DNA of 18,696 bases from CAVPRW01 sp046727435 [NCBI: bacterium] (GTDB taxonomy: Bacteria; Tectomicrobia; Entotheonellia; J063), in contig JBKPCR010000548.1 of the NCBI GenBank assembly GCA_046727435.1, positions 1 to 18,696 of the forward strand. The letters are read 5' to 3'. Numbering within the stretch: the stretch's first letter is position 1; each line of letters begins with the position of its first letter. Position numbers and translations under genes: made by a program. This document shows, piece by piece, positions 1-8,370 of the stretch. The notes under the pieces were generated by a model. The model was not told the origin of the DNA, did no database searches, and saw only the letters and a program-made list of their open reading frames with translations.

Positions 1-995
1 TCATCGGGCAATCCTCCGGCTTGAAACATGCGCCGAAATTCGCGCTCTGCCTCCGCCGCTGCCGTCGCATCATAAAAGCGCGCGACCATCTCACGCGCTA
101 GAGCCATTTTTACATCGCGGGGATTGACTGATCCCTCTGCCATTTGCCGCTTCTCTTCCGCTAACACAGTGGTATCGATCGCGCTCAATAGCTCATAATA
201 GCGCAACATGAGCTGATCCGAGAGCGACATGATTTTGCCGTAGATCTGCCGCGGCGGCTCAGTGATGCCAACATAATTCCCTAAGCTCTTGCTCATCTTT
301 TGCACCCCGTCGAGCCCTTCAAGCAGCGGTGTGGTCAGGATGACCTGCGGTTCCTGCCCATATTCGCGCTGGATATCCCTGCCGACGAGCAAATTAAACT
401 TCTGATCGGTCCCCCCCAGCTCCACGTCTGCCTGCAGTGCTACCGAATCGTATGCCTGAAACAGGGGATAGAGAAATTCATGCACGCTGATGGCCCGCCC
501 CTCATGAAAACGTCGTTGGAAGTCGTCGCGTTCGAGCATACGGGCGACCGTATGCTTGGCAGCCAGCGTCACAATCTCCTCGGGGGTAAGCTGCCCCAGC
601 CACTCACTGTTGAACCGCACCGTTGCCAGCGCGGGGTCCAGCACCTTGTATATCTGCGCTGCATACGTCTGGGCATTGGCCAAAATGTCATCCCGCGTGA
701 GGGGCTTGCGGGTTTCGGATTTCCCTGTGGGATCACCGATCATCCCGGTAAAATCGCCGATAACCAAGATCACGTGATGCCCGAGTTCTTGAAACTGCCG
801 CAGCTTATGCAGCACGACGGTGTGCCCGAGATGGATGTCAGGCGCGGTCGGGTCGAGACCAAGCTTGACCCGCAAGGGTTTGCCGGTCGTCGTCGAGCGC
901 TCGAGTTTCCGCCGCAACTCCTCAATGGTGATGAGATCGACAGCGCCACGCTGGATCATGCTGATTTGCGCATCGATGCTAATAGGCTGTGCCAT
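1..995 (-). CDS. tyrS: Tyrosyl-tRNA synthetase, C-terminus beyond window
   Basis: Charges tRNA-Tyr with tyrosine in the cytoplasm (class I aminoacyl-tRNA synthetase). Reading leftward from the ATG at 993-995 gives 331 open codons up to the window edge. The HIGH-type signature is present as HLGH in the segment [13 protein letters not shown], near residue 55. The second class I signature is an intact KMSKS near residue 230, in [10 protein letters not shown]. The segment [15 protein letters not shown] is the usual tyrosine-site neighbourhood. The HLGH form and spacing resemble the TyrZ-like subgroup. The family is usually 400-420 residues, so the missing part should be the C-terminal S4 RNA-binding domain. 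It lies 137 bases downstream of a MoaD-like gene and is the last visible gene of the leftward series. Recognition is secure; nothing in the visible part looks broken. Confidence 0.95.
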   Translation of the reverse strand, partial: MAQPISIDAQISMIQRGAVDLITIEELRRKLERSTTTGKPLRVKLGLDPTAPDIHLGHTVVLHKLRQFQELGHHVILVIGDFTGMIGDPTGKSETRKPLTRDDILANAQTYAAQIYKVLDPALATVRFNSEWLGQLTPEEIVTLAAKHTVARMLERDDFQRRFHEGRAISVHEFLYPLFQAYDSVALQADVELGGTDQKFNLLVGRDIQREYGQEPQVILTTPLLEGLDGVQKMSKSLGNYVGITEPPRQIYGKIMSLSDQLMLRYYELLSAIDTTVLAEEKRQMAEGSVNPRDVKMALAREMVARFYDATAAAEAEREFRRMFQAGGLPD

Positions 996-1132
996 GCCCT
1001 CTAACCTCTACCCGTGGCTGTATTCAAGTACTGTGGTATGCATCCCAAGGAGCCGTCGCCCTCGACTGCAAAATGGACCGCGGATCGCCTTCCTCACCCC
1101 ATGGGGCGACGAAGAAAGCCCTCGAACAGCGT

Positions 1133-1390
1133 TCAATGCTCTCTCGATGACCGACCGCCGATCAAAGGTGGAAACACACTCACGATATCCCCATCCATCA
1201 GCAAACTGTTCTCTGAGGCATGCTGCCCATTAACCAGGACGATCTTGGGGAGGTCGTCTGGCATACGCAGCGCCTTCATGAGAGCCTGGACGGTGTCGTG
1301 TTCGTGCACGTCCAGTTGCAGTCCCGATCGAATGGCGTGCTGCGGAAGAAAGTCACGAAATGTGGCGAAGAGCCTAACGGTGACTGTCAC
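1133..1390 (-). CDS. MoaD/ThiS-fold sulfur carrier with tail after Gly-Gly
   Basis: An 85-residue beta-grasp protein of the MoaD/ThiS family. Members are adenylated and thiocarboxylated on a C-terminal Gly-Gly and donate sulfur to molybdopterin, thiamin, cysteine or other products. The N-terminus [16 protein letters not shown] and the late segment DGDIVSVFPPLIGG are typical. Gly-Gly sits at residues 78-79 but is followed by RSSREH, so the mature glycine end would need six residues removed. The start is a GTG at 1388-1390. It overlaps the TGA of the upstream CorC gene in a GTGA arrangement, which implies translational coupling. Its neighbours (CorC proteins, tyrS) give no pathway clue, and no moaE or thiG is visible nearby. 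It may act with the ThiF and JAMM proteins of the divergent cluster about 5 kb away; that is inference. Confidence 0.8.
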   Translation of the reverse strand: MTVTVRLFATFRDFLPQHAIRSGLQLDVHEHDTVQALMKALRMPDDLPKIVLVNGQHASENSLLMDGDIVSVFPPLIGGRSSREH

Positions 1391-2658
1391 GCTTCACCCT
1401 TCTCACTCTCCAGCGGTGGAGCAGGGCGAGGAACCACATGTACGCGCTCAACCGTGCGGTTAGTGGCCTCTTCGATCTCCAGCATCAGGCCGTCGTGCAT
1501 GAGCAGCTCCCCGCGTTGCGGTATGCGCTCGAGCTCGGCTAGGATAAACCCTGCCAGCGTGGCGTAATCTCCTGTCGGCAGAGGTAAGCCCAAGATCTCG
1601 TTGATAGCATCGATCTCCATGCGCGCGTCGATGCGAAACGAGCCGTCGGGTAACACTTCGTAGAGACGCTCACGGGCGTCATACTCGTCTTCGATTTCCC
1701 CGACGATTTCCTCGATCATGTCCTCGATGGTCACAATACCCACTGAGCCGCCGTATTCATCTACCACCACGGCCAGCGGGATGCCCTTCTGCTGGACATC
1801 TTTGAGGAGATCGCCGATGCGGCGCGTCTCGGGAACGTAGTACGCCGGACGAATCAGCTGGCGAAAACTCCGCTCTCCCGGTGGCATGGAAAGGACATCG
1901 AGGGCGTTCACCCAGCCCACGATGTTATGGATGTTGTCCTGGAAAATGGGAATACGTGAGAATCCATGCTCACGAATGGCCTGAATCAGCTCATCGACGC
2001 TGGCGTGATCTCCCATGGCGACGACTTCGACCAACGGGATCATCGCGTCGCGCACACGCGTGTCACTGAAGCCGAAGATCCGACGAATCATCCGCCGTTC
2101 ATGCACCCCCAGAGCGCTGCTGCGATCGGTCAGGCGGACCAACAGGCCCAGCTCTTCTTTGGTGACAAAGGGATTCTTGTTCTCCGACTGCAGACCGAAG
2201 AAGCGGAGCCCCTGTCCGATTAGCCAGGTGAGCAGATACGCGACCGGGTAGCAGATGTAGAACACCACTCGTAGCGGCAGAATAACCACCCCCGCCAGCC
2301 GGTCCGCGTGGTGCTGAAAAATCGTCTTGGGGAAGATTTCGCCTACCGTCAGCACTAGTAGGGTCATGAGCACGAGGGCTGCCCACTCTCCCCGGTGACC
2401 GAGCCAATTGACAAAGACGGCGGTGGCCAGCGACGTTCCGGTCACGACCACGAGGTTGTGCATGACCAGGGTGCTGCCGAGCATTTGCTCGGGCTTGTCG
2501 AGCATCTGCAGAATCAGCTTGGCAGTGCGTAAGCCCTGCTCGGCGCTATGGCGGATTTTTAATTTGTTGGCGGAATAGAGGGCGATCTCCGCCCCGGAGA
2601 AAAATGCCTCTGCCCCCAAACAGGCGACGATCACCAGCGAGGCGAGCCACGGCTCCAC
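1387..2658 (-). CDS. CorC/HlyC-type membrane protein with CBS pair (copy 2)
   Basis: A 423-residue inner-membrane protein of the DUF21-CBS-CorC_HlyC family (CorC/TlyC/YfjD/YtfL group), whose members are linked to magnesium, cobalt or sodium transport and magnesium homeostasis. Residues 1 to about 185 form the DUF21 membrane domain, starting with the hallmark [16 protein letters not shown] and containing GEIFPKT. A tandem CBS pair follows at about 205-325 ([33 protein letters not shown]). The C-terminal CorC_HlyC domain is at about 335-410. The start is a GTG at 2656-2658, two bases after the stop of the preceding paralogue, with a GGAGAG ribosome site inside that gene's end. The stop overlaps the start of the MoaD-like gene. 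The exact ion cannot be read from sequence; the tandem arrangement suggests a pair that works together. Confidence 0.9.
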   Translation of the reverse strand: MEPWLASLVIVACLGAEAFFSGAEIALYSANKLKIRHSAEQGLRTAKLILQMLDKPEQMLGSTLVMHNLVVVTGTSLATAVFVNWLGHRGEWAALVLMTLLVLTVGEIFPKTIFQHHADRLAGVVILPLRVVFYICYPVAYLLTWLIGQGLRFFGLQSENKNPFVTKEELGLLVRLTDRSSALGVHERRMIRRIFGFSDTRVRDAMIPLVEVVAMGDHASVDELIQAIREHGFSRIPIFQDNIHNIVGWVNALDVLSMPPGERSFRQLIRPAYYVPETRRIGDLLKDVQQKGIPLAVVVDEYGGSVGIVTIEDMIEEIVGEIEDEYDARERLYEVLPDGSFRIDARMEIDAINEILGLPLPTGDYATLAGFILAELERIPQRGELLMHDGLMLEIEEATNRTVERVHVVPRPAPPLESEKGEA

Positions 2659-2660
2659 GC

Positions 2661-3908
2661 CTACTCTCCTTCTCGGCGCACGCGAATCTCCAGGATGCGA
2701 GTACCCTTGATATGCTCGATGGTAAAGGTCAACCCATGGGCGCTAACCGATTCTCCACGCTTTGGCAGCTTACCGAAGAGGTGAAAGACATGGCCGCCGA
2801 TCGTATCCGCATCCTCGCGAGGAATCGACACGCCCAATGTCGCATTGAATTCATCCAGCGGCAGTTTGGCCGAGACCACGTAGGTCTGGGGGTCGATCTG
2901 TCGATACAGGATCTCTTCGATGTCGAATTCGTCCACGATCTCGCCAACCAACTCCTCCAGCGCATCTTCCATGGTGACAAGCCCTGATACTCCACCGTAC
3001 TCATCGACTACGATCGCCATGTGGACCTTATTGCGCTGAAATTCCCGCAGCAGATCGTCGATCCGCTTCGATTCCGGAACGAAAAACACCGCATGGAGTA
3101 AGTCGCGGAGCTTGACTTCCAGCTCTGGATGGCGACTGTAGGGCAAGAGGTCTTTGGCGTAGAGGATGCCGATGATCTGATCGATCGTCCCCTCGTAAAC
3201 GGGGATGCGGGAGAAACGATTGTCTTTGATCTTGGGCAGGGCCGTGGTCAAAGCTTCGCTGACTTCAAGCGCGAAGATGTCGGTGCGTGGTGTCATAATT
3301 TCATAGACCCGGTGTCCGGCAAACTCGAAAACCCGTTGGATCAGATGACGTTCGCGCTGATCGATAACCCCCTCATCCTCACTGATCTCCACCAGGGTCT
3401 TAAATTCCTCCGTGGTAATTAAGGAGATCGGCCGCTCGGCATGTGCGCCCATCACGACATCCACCAGCTTTCGCAACCCCCAACGCAGTGGTGTGATGGC
3501 ATAGGCGAAGGCCTGGATGGGCCAGGCAACTATCCGAGAAATGCGCTCAGGGTAACGGACCGCCAGGCTTTTCGGGGTGACTTCGCCGCACAGCAGGAGC
3601 ATGATCGTGGTGGCAACGATCGCCATGTACTCCCCTCCCTCGCCATACAGGAGGAGCGCGAGCGAGGTGGCGGTGACTGCCAGCGCCACATTGACGATTT
3701 CGTTGCCGACCAAGAAGGTGATAATCAGGTTGGTAGGGCGCTGGAGCAGGGCAGCGATCATGCGGCCAACCACGCCGCCGCGCTCTCGCATGCGTTCGAC
3801 CTGGACTGTATTAAGCGAAAAGAGGGCAGCCTCAGCCCCAGAGAAGAAGGCCGAGCAAATGAGCAGAACGCCTATGAGTAGGAGCCTAACGAGCAGTACG
3901 CTCTCCAA
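2661..3908 (-). CDS. CorC/HlyC-type membrane protein with CBS pair (copy 1)
   Basis: A paralogue of the next gene in the series, with the same DUF21, CBS-CBS and CorC_HlyC layout. The membrane domain carries [16 protein letters not shown] and GEVTPKSLA. The CBS region carries [17 protein letters not shown] and [19 protein letters not shown]. The C-terminal domain holds the [10 protein letters not shown] and DTIGGHVF segments. The start is uncertain. A TTG at 3906-3908 would give 415 residues, begin directly at the first hydrophobic segment as in relatives, and sit just after the nuoH stop. A GTG at 3954-3956 in the same frame would add 16 residues and overlap nuoH by 41 bases. Neither has a good Shine-Dalgarno sequence, so translation may be coupled to nuoH. 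A role in divalent cation export or homeostasis comes from family knowledge only. Confidence 0.88.
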   Translation of the reverse strand: MESVLLVRLLLIGVLLICSAFFSGAEAALFSLNTVQVERMRERGGVVGRMIAALLQRPTNLIITFLVGNEIVNVALAVTATSLALLLYGEGGEYMAIVATTIMLLLCGEVTPKSLAVRYPERISRIVAWPIQAFAYAITPLRWGLRKLVDVVMGAHAERPISLITTEEFKTLVEISEDEGVIDQRERHLIQRVFEFAGHRVYEIMTPRTDIFALEVSEALTTALPKIKDNRFSRIPVYEGTIDQIIGILYAKDLLPYSRHPELEVKLRDLLHAVFFVPESKRIDDLLREFQRNKVHMAIVVDEYGGVSGLVTMEDALEELVGEIVDEFDIEEILYRQIDPQTYVVSAKLPLDEFNATLGVSIPREDADTIGGHVFHLFGKLPKRGESVSAHGLTFTIEHIKGTRILEIRVRREGE

Positions 3909-3915
3909 TGCCGCA

Positions 3916-4965
3916 TCATCCAAACACCATGATCCACAGGCCAACGCCCACCACACAGACCGCCGAGAACGGCAGCAATACCTTCCAGGACATGTACATC
4001 AGTTGATCGACCCGCAATCGTGGCAGAGTCCAGCGCAACCACATCATGACGAAAATGAGCAACAGACATTTGACGATGAACGTCAGGGCGGGTGGTAGAA
4101 TGGGGGTCGGCAAGATGCTGTTCCACCCTCCTAAGAACAGCGTCGTGGCAATGGCACTGACGGCGAACATGTTGGCATACTCCGCCAAGAAAAAGATCGC
4201 GAAGCGCATGCCGCTGTACTCGGTGTGATAACCCGCCACCAGCTCCGATTCCGCTTCTGGGATATCGAATGGCGTGCGATTGACCTCGGCCAGAGCGGCG
4301 CAATAGTAGATAAAGAAAGACATGAAGCTGAATGGATTATCGAAAATAAACCAGTGATGAATGCCCCCTGCTTGGGCCGCGGAGATGTCCCGCATACTCA
4401 AGCTCCCGGCCAGCATGATGGTGGTCAGTAGCGCAAATCCGGCCGGAATTTCGTAGCTGATAATCTGGGCTGCCGAGCGAATGGCGCCATAAAGCGCCCA
4501 CTTATTATTCGAAGCCCAGCCCGCCATCATAATGCCAATAATCACGACCGACGAGATGGCCACTAGGTAGAGCAGGCCGATGTTCAGGTCGCTGACGATC
4601 AAAGTTGGACTAAACGGAATGACGACAAAAGCTCCAAACGCACTGGCAAACACCACCATCGGAGCCAGTGCGAACACCAAGCGATCTGCCTGTTCGGGGA
4701 CGATATCCTCCTTAAACAGGAGCTTGACGCCATCGGCGATCGATTGCGCCCAGCCATGCCAGCCCCCCACACGCATGGGTCCCAGCCGATCCTGCATATG
4801 GGCGGAGACCTTGCGTTCAAGCCAGATGAGAAACATCACCATAACCGAGATGAAAACGAGGATAGCCGTCGCGATCACGACCCCCAAAACCAGTGCCAGG
4901 AGCGGCTCTGGAACAGCGACCAAGGCAGGGACGGCGTCTAAGATCCGCTGCAACCACTCATGCAT
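3916..4965 (-). CDS. nuoH: NADH-quinone oxidoreductase subunit H (complex I)
   Basis: NuoH is the membrane subunit that joins the hydrophilic and membrane arms of complex I and forms much of the quinone chamber. The 349-residue product has about eight hydrophobic segments and the family hallmarks. These are [14 protein letters not shown] near residues 50-63, [10 protein letters not shown] near 80, SYEIPAG near 170 and the quinone-site block [20 protein letters not shown] near 230-250, followed by [10 protein letters not shown]. The length is normal (320-350). The ATG at 4963-4965 has a GAGGAG ribosome site about eight bases upstream. It lies 62 bases after nuoA, and its 3' end abuts or overlaps a CorC gene. 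The genes that normally separate nuoA from nuoH (nuoB to nuoG) are absent, so this is a split complex I locus. Confidence 0.96.
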   Translation of the reverse strand: MHEWLQRILDAVPALVAVPEPLLALVLGVVIATAILVFISVMVMFLIWLERKVSAHMQDRLGPMRVGGWHGWAQSIADGVKLLFKEDIVPEQADRLVFALAPMVVFASAFGAFVVIPFSPTLIVSDLNIGLLYLVAISSVVIIGIMMAGWASNNKWALYGAIRSAAQIISYEIPAGFALLTTIMLAGSLSMRDISAAQAGGIHHWFIFDNPFSFMSFFIYYCAALAEVNRTPFDIPEAESELVAGYHTEYSGMRFAIFFLAEYANMFAVSAIATTLFLGGWNSILPTPILPPALTFIVKCLLLIFVMMWLRWTLPRLRVDQLMYMSWKVLLPFSAVCVVGVGLWIMVFG

Positions 4966-5027
4966 ACTGATGTCTCCTCGACACCCCTTGTGAACACGCC
5001 AAATGGAAGCGCTCTGGAGCTTTGGGA

Positions 5028-5450
5028 CTAGCGGGCGAGTCGCTCTAATTCCTGCCCGCGCTCAACACCCGTGGCCACGGGCATACGCCGGGGCATGATC
5101 CACTCGAGGTTGCCCTTTCCCCACTCATACACCAGGCTCAATAACAAGATGACCAGGAAGATAAAGCCCGTCACAAAACCGTACCATCCGAGCTCACGTA
5201 GGCGAATGGCCCACGGGAAGAGAAAGACAAGTTCCACCTCAAAAATCACAAAAATCAAAGCGATGACATAAAACCGTGGATTAAACTGGTTGAACAGATG
5301 CCCTTCGGATTCCTCGCCACATTCATAAGGCGCATATTTGTCAGGCTCATTGATCCTGGGACGAATTAGGCTGCCGATGATGAGATTCAGAGGGACGAAG
5401 ACGGCTCCCAAGACGAGAAAAAGTAACACTGGCAAGTAGTCAACCAGCAT
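5028..5450 (-). CDS. nuoA: NADH-quinone oxidoreductase subunit A (complex I)
   Basis: NuoA is a small three-helix membrane subunit of complex I near the quinone channel. The product shows three hydrophobic segments and the conserved loop [14 protein letters not shown] between the first and second. After it come [26 protein letters not shown] and the third helix. I chose the ATG at 5448-5450 (140 residues), because relatives start close to the [10 protein letters not shown] segment and a GGGGGG-rich ribosome site lies about nine bases upstream. An ATG at 5472-5474 in frame would add eight residues but has no clear ribosome site at a normal distance. It is the first gene of the leftward series, transcribed divergently from the sulfur cluster. 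No nuoB follows; nuoH does. Confidence 0.95.
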   Translation of the reverse strand: MLVDYLPVLLFLVLGAVFVPLNLIIGSLIRPRINEPDKYAPYECGEESEGHLFNQFNPRFYVIALIFVIFEVELVFLFPWAIRLRELGWYGFVTGFIFLVILLLSLVYEWGKGNLEWIMPRRMPVATGVERGQELERLAR

Positions 5451-5776
5451 CGATGCTGCCCCCCTTTCAGACATCTCGCCACTCGGCCCACGCCTTTAAG
5501 CCCAATGCCGCAGGTCATTGATTGGTGGTAACCTCACGTCAGCCTTGTCTATCGGTATATCTTGCCAACTTATACTAGATGAGCTATGGTCAAAAATCAA
5601 GCCTATCGCGTCTACGGCGCGTCTGGAAAGTGGGCTGCCGAAAGATGCTGGAAGTCTTCTTGCGCTCCAGAAGCTAAGGTGGAAAATACTTGACTTTAAA
5701 TTCAGGGTTTTTTAGAGTTAATATATCTACGCGTACAGTCTTTGTCGTGGAGGATGAGAGCGGGAGAGTCGCTGAG
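5451..5776. promoter_or_regulatory. Divergent intergenic region between nuoA and cysteine synthase
   Basis: About 300 bases without a gene separate the leftward complex I/CorC series from the rightward sulfur cluster, so promoters for both directions should lie here. The stretch 5680-5730 is AT-rich compared with its surroundings and holds the best rightward promoter. A TATACT hexamer at 5571-5576 could be another rightward -10 box, but the nearest -35-like TTGTCT is 20 bases away. I could not identify a convincing leftward promoter by eye. Confidence 0.5.
5690..5718 (+). promoter_or_regulatory. Putative sigma70-type promoter of the sulfur cluster, with Rrf2-like half-site
   Basis: TTGACT at 5690-5695 matches the -35 consensus at five of six bases. 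After a 17-base spacer it is followed by TAGAGT at 5713-5718, matching the -10 consensus at four of six. The -35 box is embedded in ATACTTGACT (5686-5695), which matches the left half of the type 1 IscR site as described for enteric bacteria. The right half is poor. An Rrf2-family regulator is encoded at the far end of the cluster, which makes autoregulatory control of this promoter conceivable. The promoter call is moderate; the operator call is weak. Confidence 0.45.
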
Positions 5777-6784
5777 ATGGCTCGAAAGATCAAAGCCAAC
5801 GTCCTCGAAGCGATCGGGGGGACTCCGCTGGTGAAGCTTTTGAAGCTCCCCGGGAGACGTTCGGCGAGTGTATTTGCCAAAGTCGAATCACTCAATCCTG
5901 GGGGAAGCGTCAAGGATCGCATCGCCTGGAGTATGGTGCTGGATGCCGAGCGAAAGGGCCTGTTAACACATGGCGGCACCATCGTGGAACCGACCAGCGG
6001 CAATACGGGCATCGGGCTAGCCATGGTGGGTGCAGTCCGTGGCTATCGCGTCATCTTGGTCCTCACGGACAGCATCAGCTTTGAACGCTATCACTTGCTC
6101 AGGTCCTTCGGCGCAGAGATCGTCTTCAGCCCTGCCGAGCGCGGCATGCAAGGGGCGGTCGAGATGGCCGAGTCGATGATCCTGGAGCATCCGGACTATT
6201 TTATGCCGCAGCAGTTCAATAACCCCTCGAATCCTGAGATCCACCGACGCACGACCGCACGCGAGATTCTCAGAACCCTGGGCGACGAGCCTGTGCATGC
6301 TTTTGTCGCCGGCGTGGGCACAGGCGGCACGATCACCGGCGTTGGGGAGGTGCTGAAAAACCGCTACCCCGAGGTGCGAGTTGTGGCCGTGGAGCCCTCG
6401 GCGTCGCCGGTGCTGTCGGGGGGATTGCCTGCGGCCACGAAGATCGAAGGCATTGGCGCGGGTTTTATTCCTAAAGTGCTAAATATGCAGATCCTCGACG
6501 AAATCGTGGCGGTCGATGATGATGATGCCTATGAGATGGCGCAACGGCTGGCCTATGATGAGGGTTTGCTGGTGGGCGTATCGGCCGGTGCCGCCTGTGC
6601 TGCAGCGCTCCAGATTGCCAAGCGATTGGGTCCGAAAAAGCAGGTCGTATTTATCTGTCCAGACCGGGGTGAGCGCTATTTTAGCCTGAAGCGCTATTTC
6701 CGAGCGGGCGCGGCGGAGCTGCGCGGATACTCCGTGCCGCCGGTGCCGAGCTTGAGTGTCTTCCACCACAGGGAACGAGGCTGA
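5777..6784 (+). CDS. Cysteine synthase, CysK-like (PLP-dependent)
   Basis: A fold-type II PLP enzyme of the cysteine synthase family, which joins sulfide or another sulfur donor to an activated serine (O-acetylserine or O-phosphoserine). From the ATG at 5777 the product has 335 residues. The Schiff-base lysine is K46 in LNPGGSVKDR. The substrate loop is EPTSGNTGIG (about 71-80), and the PLP phosphate loop is GVGTGGTITG. Late motifs include KIEGIGAGFIP and GVSAGAA. I prefer ATG 5777, with GGGAGAG about eight bases upstream, because KANVLEAIGGTPLV follows almost at once as in relatives. Earlier in-frame starts would add up to 29 residues that overlap the promoter. After the usual end GERYF the protein continues for about 36 residues with no recognised domain. 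It opens the sulfur cluster, 74 bases before the carrier gene. Confidence 0.92.
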   Translation: MARKIKANVLEAIGGTPLVKLLKLPGRRSASVFAKVESLNPGGSVKDRIAWSMVLDAERKGLLTHGGTIVEPTSGNTGIGLAMVGAVRGYRVILVLTDSISFERYHLLRSFGAEIVFSPAERGMQGAVEMAESMILEHPDYFMPQQFNNPSNPEIHRRTTAREILRTLGDEPVHAFVAGVGTGGTITGVGEVLKNRYPEVRVVAVEPSASPVLSGGLPAATKIEGIGAGFIPKVLNMQILDEIVAVDDDDAYEMAQRLAYDEGLLVGVSAGAACAAALQIAKRLGPKKQVVFICPDRGERYFSLKRYFRAGAAELRGYSVPPVPSLSVFHHRERG

Positions 6785-6858
6785 GCGCGCCCATGCCGAG
6801 GCCCATCTGGTGACAGGGAACATGGGGCGAGTGAGATTGAGTAGAGGAGTAATCCCAG

Positions 6859-7143
6859 ATGCCAGTGCGAGTGTTGATTCCAACCCCTCTCCAACGGCTC
6901 ACCGACTACCAGGGGGAAGTCGTGGTCGAGGGAAGTGATATTCGCGAGGTGATCGGTAATCTAGAAGTGAAGTTTCCCGGCGTGAAGGCGCGTCTGTGTG
7001 ATGAAAATGGGGCGCTGCGGCGATTTGTCAATATTTACATCAATGAGGAGGACATCCGCTTCCTCAAAGGCGAGGCGACCGCGTTGAAAGATGGCGATGA
7101 GGTCTCAATCGTCCCGGCGATCGCGGGAGGCGGGCATGTATAA
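6859..7143 (+). CDS. CysO-like sulfur carrier protein ending Gly-Gly-Gly-His-Val
   Basis: A 94-residue ThiS/MoaD-fold carrier that closely resembles CysO of Mycobacterium tuberculosis. Shared features are the N-terminal VRVLIPTPL, the central [18 protein letters not shown] and the terminal [14 protein letters not shown]. In the known system the terminal glycine is adenylated by a MoeB/ThiF enzyme and turned into a thiocarboxylate. CysM then links it to an activated serine, and the JAMM protease Mec+ releases cysteine. Here the carrier continues past the canonical Gly-Gly (residues 90-91) with Gly-His-Val. It therefore needs trimming before it can be activated, unless the tail is tolerated. 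The ATG has an AGAGGAG site 10-15 bases upstream. Its last bases overlap the start of the ThiF/MoeB gene by eight bases. Cluster context (ThiF, CysM, JAMM) supports a cysteine role over thiamin or molybdopterin. Confidence 0.9.
   Translation: MPVRVLIPTPLQRLTDYQGEVVVEGSDIREVIGNLEVKFPGVKARLCDENGALRRFVNIYINEEDIRFLKGEATALKDGDEVSIVPAIAGGGHV
7125..7130 (+). promoter_or_regulatory. Ribosome binding site inside the carrier's diglycine codons
   Basis: GGGAGG lies six bases before the ATG at 7136. It is read in the carrier frame as part of the codons GCG-GGA-GGC for Ala-Gly-Gly. The diglycine codons of the carrier therefore double as the Shine-Dalgarno sequence of the downstream ThiF/MoeB gene. This fixes the ThiF start at 7136 and couples production of carrier and activating enzyme. 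Confidence 0.7.
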
Positions 7144-7954
7144 CTTCAGCGAGGAGCAGATCAGACGCTACAGCCGCCACATCATTTTACCAGAGGTAGG
7201 TGGACTGGGTCAGACTAAGCTCTTAGAGGCGAAGGTCCTATTGGTAGGCGCTGGCGGACTGGGCTCCCCTGCGGCATTCTATCTGGCGGCCGCAGGTGTG
7301 GGGACCCTGGGGATTATCGACGCCGACGTGGTGGATTTAAGCAACCTACAGCGGCAGATTCTGCACACGACAGCCGACGTGGGGCAATCCAAAACAGAAT
7401 CGGCCCGGGAAACGCTGCAAGCTCTCAACCCTGATGTGACCGTGATCACCTATCAGGAGTTGCTGCATTCCAGCAATATCTTCGACATCATCAACAATTA
7501 CGATGTGGTAGTCGATGGCTGCGACAACTTCCCCACGCGCTACTTAGTGAACGACGCCTGCGTCATGGCGAATATCCCTAACGTGCATGGGAGCATCTTC
7601 CGCTTCGAAGGGCAGGCGACCGTCTTCAAGCCGCATGAGGGCCCCTGCTATCGCTGTCTCTATCCAGAGCCGCCACCGCCAGGTATGGTGCCGAGCTGCC
7701 AGGAGGGGGGGGTACTGGGGGTGTTACCGGGGGTCATCGGCACGATCCAGGCGATCGAGACCATCAAGCTCATCCTGAACATCGGTAAGCCGCTGATCGG
7801 CCGACTCCTGATGTATGACGCCCTGAAAATGACCTTCCGTGAGCTGCGATTACGACACGATCCGGCTTGTCCACTGTGTGGGGATCACCCAACCATCCAC
7901 GAATTGATCGACTATGAGCAATTCTGCGGCGTTCCGATCGGGGCAGTCGGGTAG
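7136..7954 (+). CDS. ThiF/MoeB/HesA-family sulfur carrier adenylyltransferase (first copy)
   Basis: An E1-like enzyme that uses ATP to adenylate the C-terminal glycine of a small sulfur carrier, preparing it for thiocarboxylate formation. The 272-residue product opens with the family signature [20 protein letters not shown]. It has the nucleotide loop GAGGLGS at residues 38-44 and DLSNLQRQ near 67-74. The invariant Asp is in the CDNFPTR segment (about 129-135). The zinc-binding pairs are CYRC (C171, C174) and CPLC (C245, C248). The cysteine of [10 protein letters not shown] (C188) aligns with the catalytic cysteine of ThiF/MoeB. There is no C-terminal rhodanese domain, so sulfur must come from another protein; the DsrE-fold and TusA proteins next door are candidates. 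The start is the ATG overlapping the carrier stop. A second copy lies at 10468-11346. Confidence 0.94.
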   Translation: MYNFSEEQIRRYSRHIILPEVGGLGQTKLLEAKVLLVGAGGLGSPAAFYLAAAGVGTLGIIDADVVDLSNLQRQILHTTADVGQSKTESARETLQALNPDVTVITYQELLHSSNIFDIINNYDVVVDGCDNFPTRYLVNDACVMANIPNVHGSIFRFEGQATVFKPHEGPCYRCLYPEPPPPGMVPSCQEGGVLGVLPGVIGTIQAIETIKLILNIGKPLIGRLLMYDALKMTFRELRLRHDPACPLCGDHPTIHELIDYEQFCGVPIGAVG

Positions 7955-8002
7955 CGGAGTGGATTGCGTGCCCGCTCAGGAACTGTCGAGAGGGAGCTGA
8001 AC

Positions 8003-8314
8003 ATGGCTGAGAAGCTGGGTTTCTTTCTGAGTACAAGCCCCGAGCACGAGAATACCCACACGGTCAGCAAATTGGCCGAAGCGGCCATGGAGCGTGGTCA
8101 CAAGGTGCACATTTTTATCATGTGCGACGGCGTGCATAACGCCTTCCTGCCCAAATTTGTGACGCTGGTCGAAAAGGGGGCGCAGATCGTCCTGTGCTCT
8201 CACAACCTCGCCGAGCGCCAGCGGCCCAAGATCGAAGGCACCATCGTCTGTGGCAGCCAATATGATCATGCGCAATTGGTCAATACCGTTGATCGGTATC
8301 TGGCCTTCAATTAG
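8003..8314 (+). CDS. DsrE-family persulfide relay protein
   Basis: A 103-residue DsrE/TusD-fold protein; members carry sulfur as a cysteine persulfide between TusA-type donors and later acceptors. The sequence has the early LGFFLSTSPEHENT strand-turn and HKVHIFIMCDGVHNAF. A cysteine at C65 in QIVLCSHNLAERQ sits where TusD and DsrE have their active cysteine (ICVAAALRRG in E. coli TusD). C41 and C83 are additional cysteines. The ATG at 8003 has a GAGGGAG site eight bases upstream; an earlier in-frame TTG at 7964 has no such site and adds 13 unconserved residues. It follows the first ThiF gene by 48 bases and precedes a second DsrE-fold gene. In this context it probably delivers sulfane sulfur to the activated carrier. 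True sulfur-oxidiser DsrEFH function is unlikely, as no dsrAB or dsrC is seen. Confidence 0.85.
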   Translation: MAEKLGFFLSTSPEHENTHTVSKLAEAAMERGHKVHIFIMCDGVHNAFLPKFVTLVEKGAQIVLCSHNLAERQRPKIEGTIVCGSQYDHAQLVNTVDRYLAFN

Positions 8315-8370
8315 TAGGAGCGCTGGTTGCGGCGCGTAGCGCCAGGGACAGAATAGCAGAGCATAGACAC

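Noticed and set aside
300-1004. Long plus-strand reading frame over the left end
   Set aside because: It lies antisense to tyrS, whose HLGH and KMSKS motifs are intact, and its own translation resembles no family.
7964-8002. TTG start for the DsrE gene adding 13 residues
   Set aside because: No ribosome site upstream, and the ATG at 8003 has GAGGGAG and begins at the conserved first strand.
8331-8343. GGCGC-GTA-GCGCC hairpin as a terminator between the two DsrE-fold genes
   Set aside because: The stem is only five base pairs with a three-base loop and no T run follows; the flanking genes look cotranscribed.
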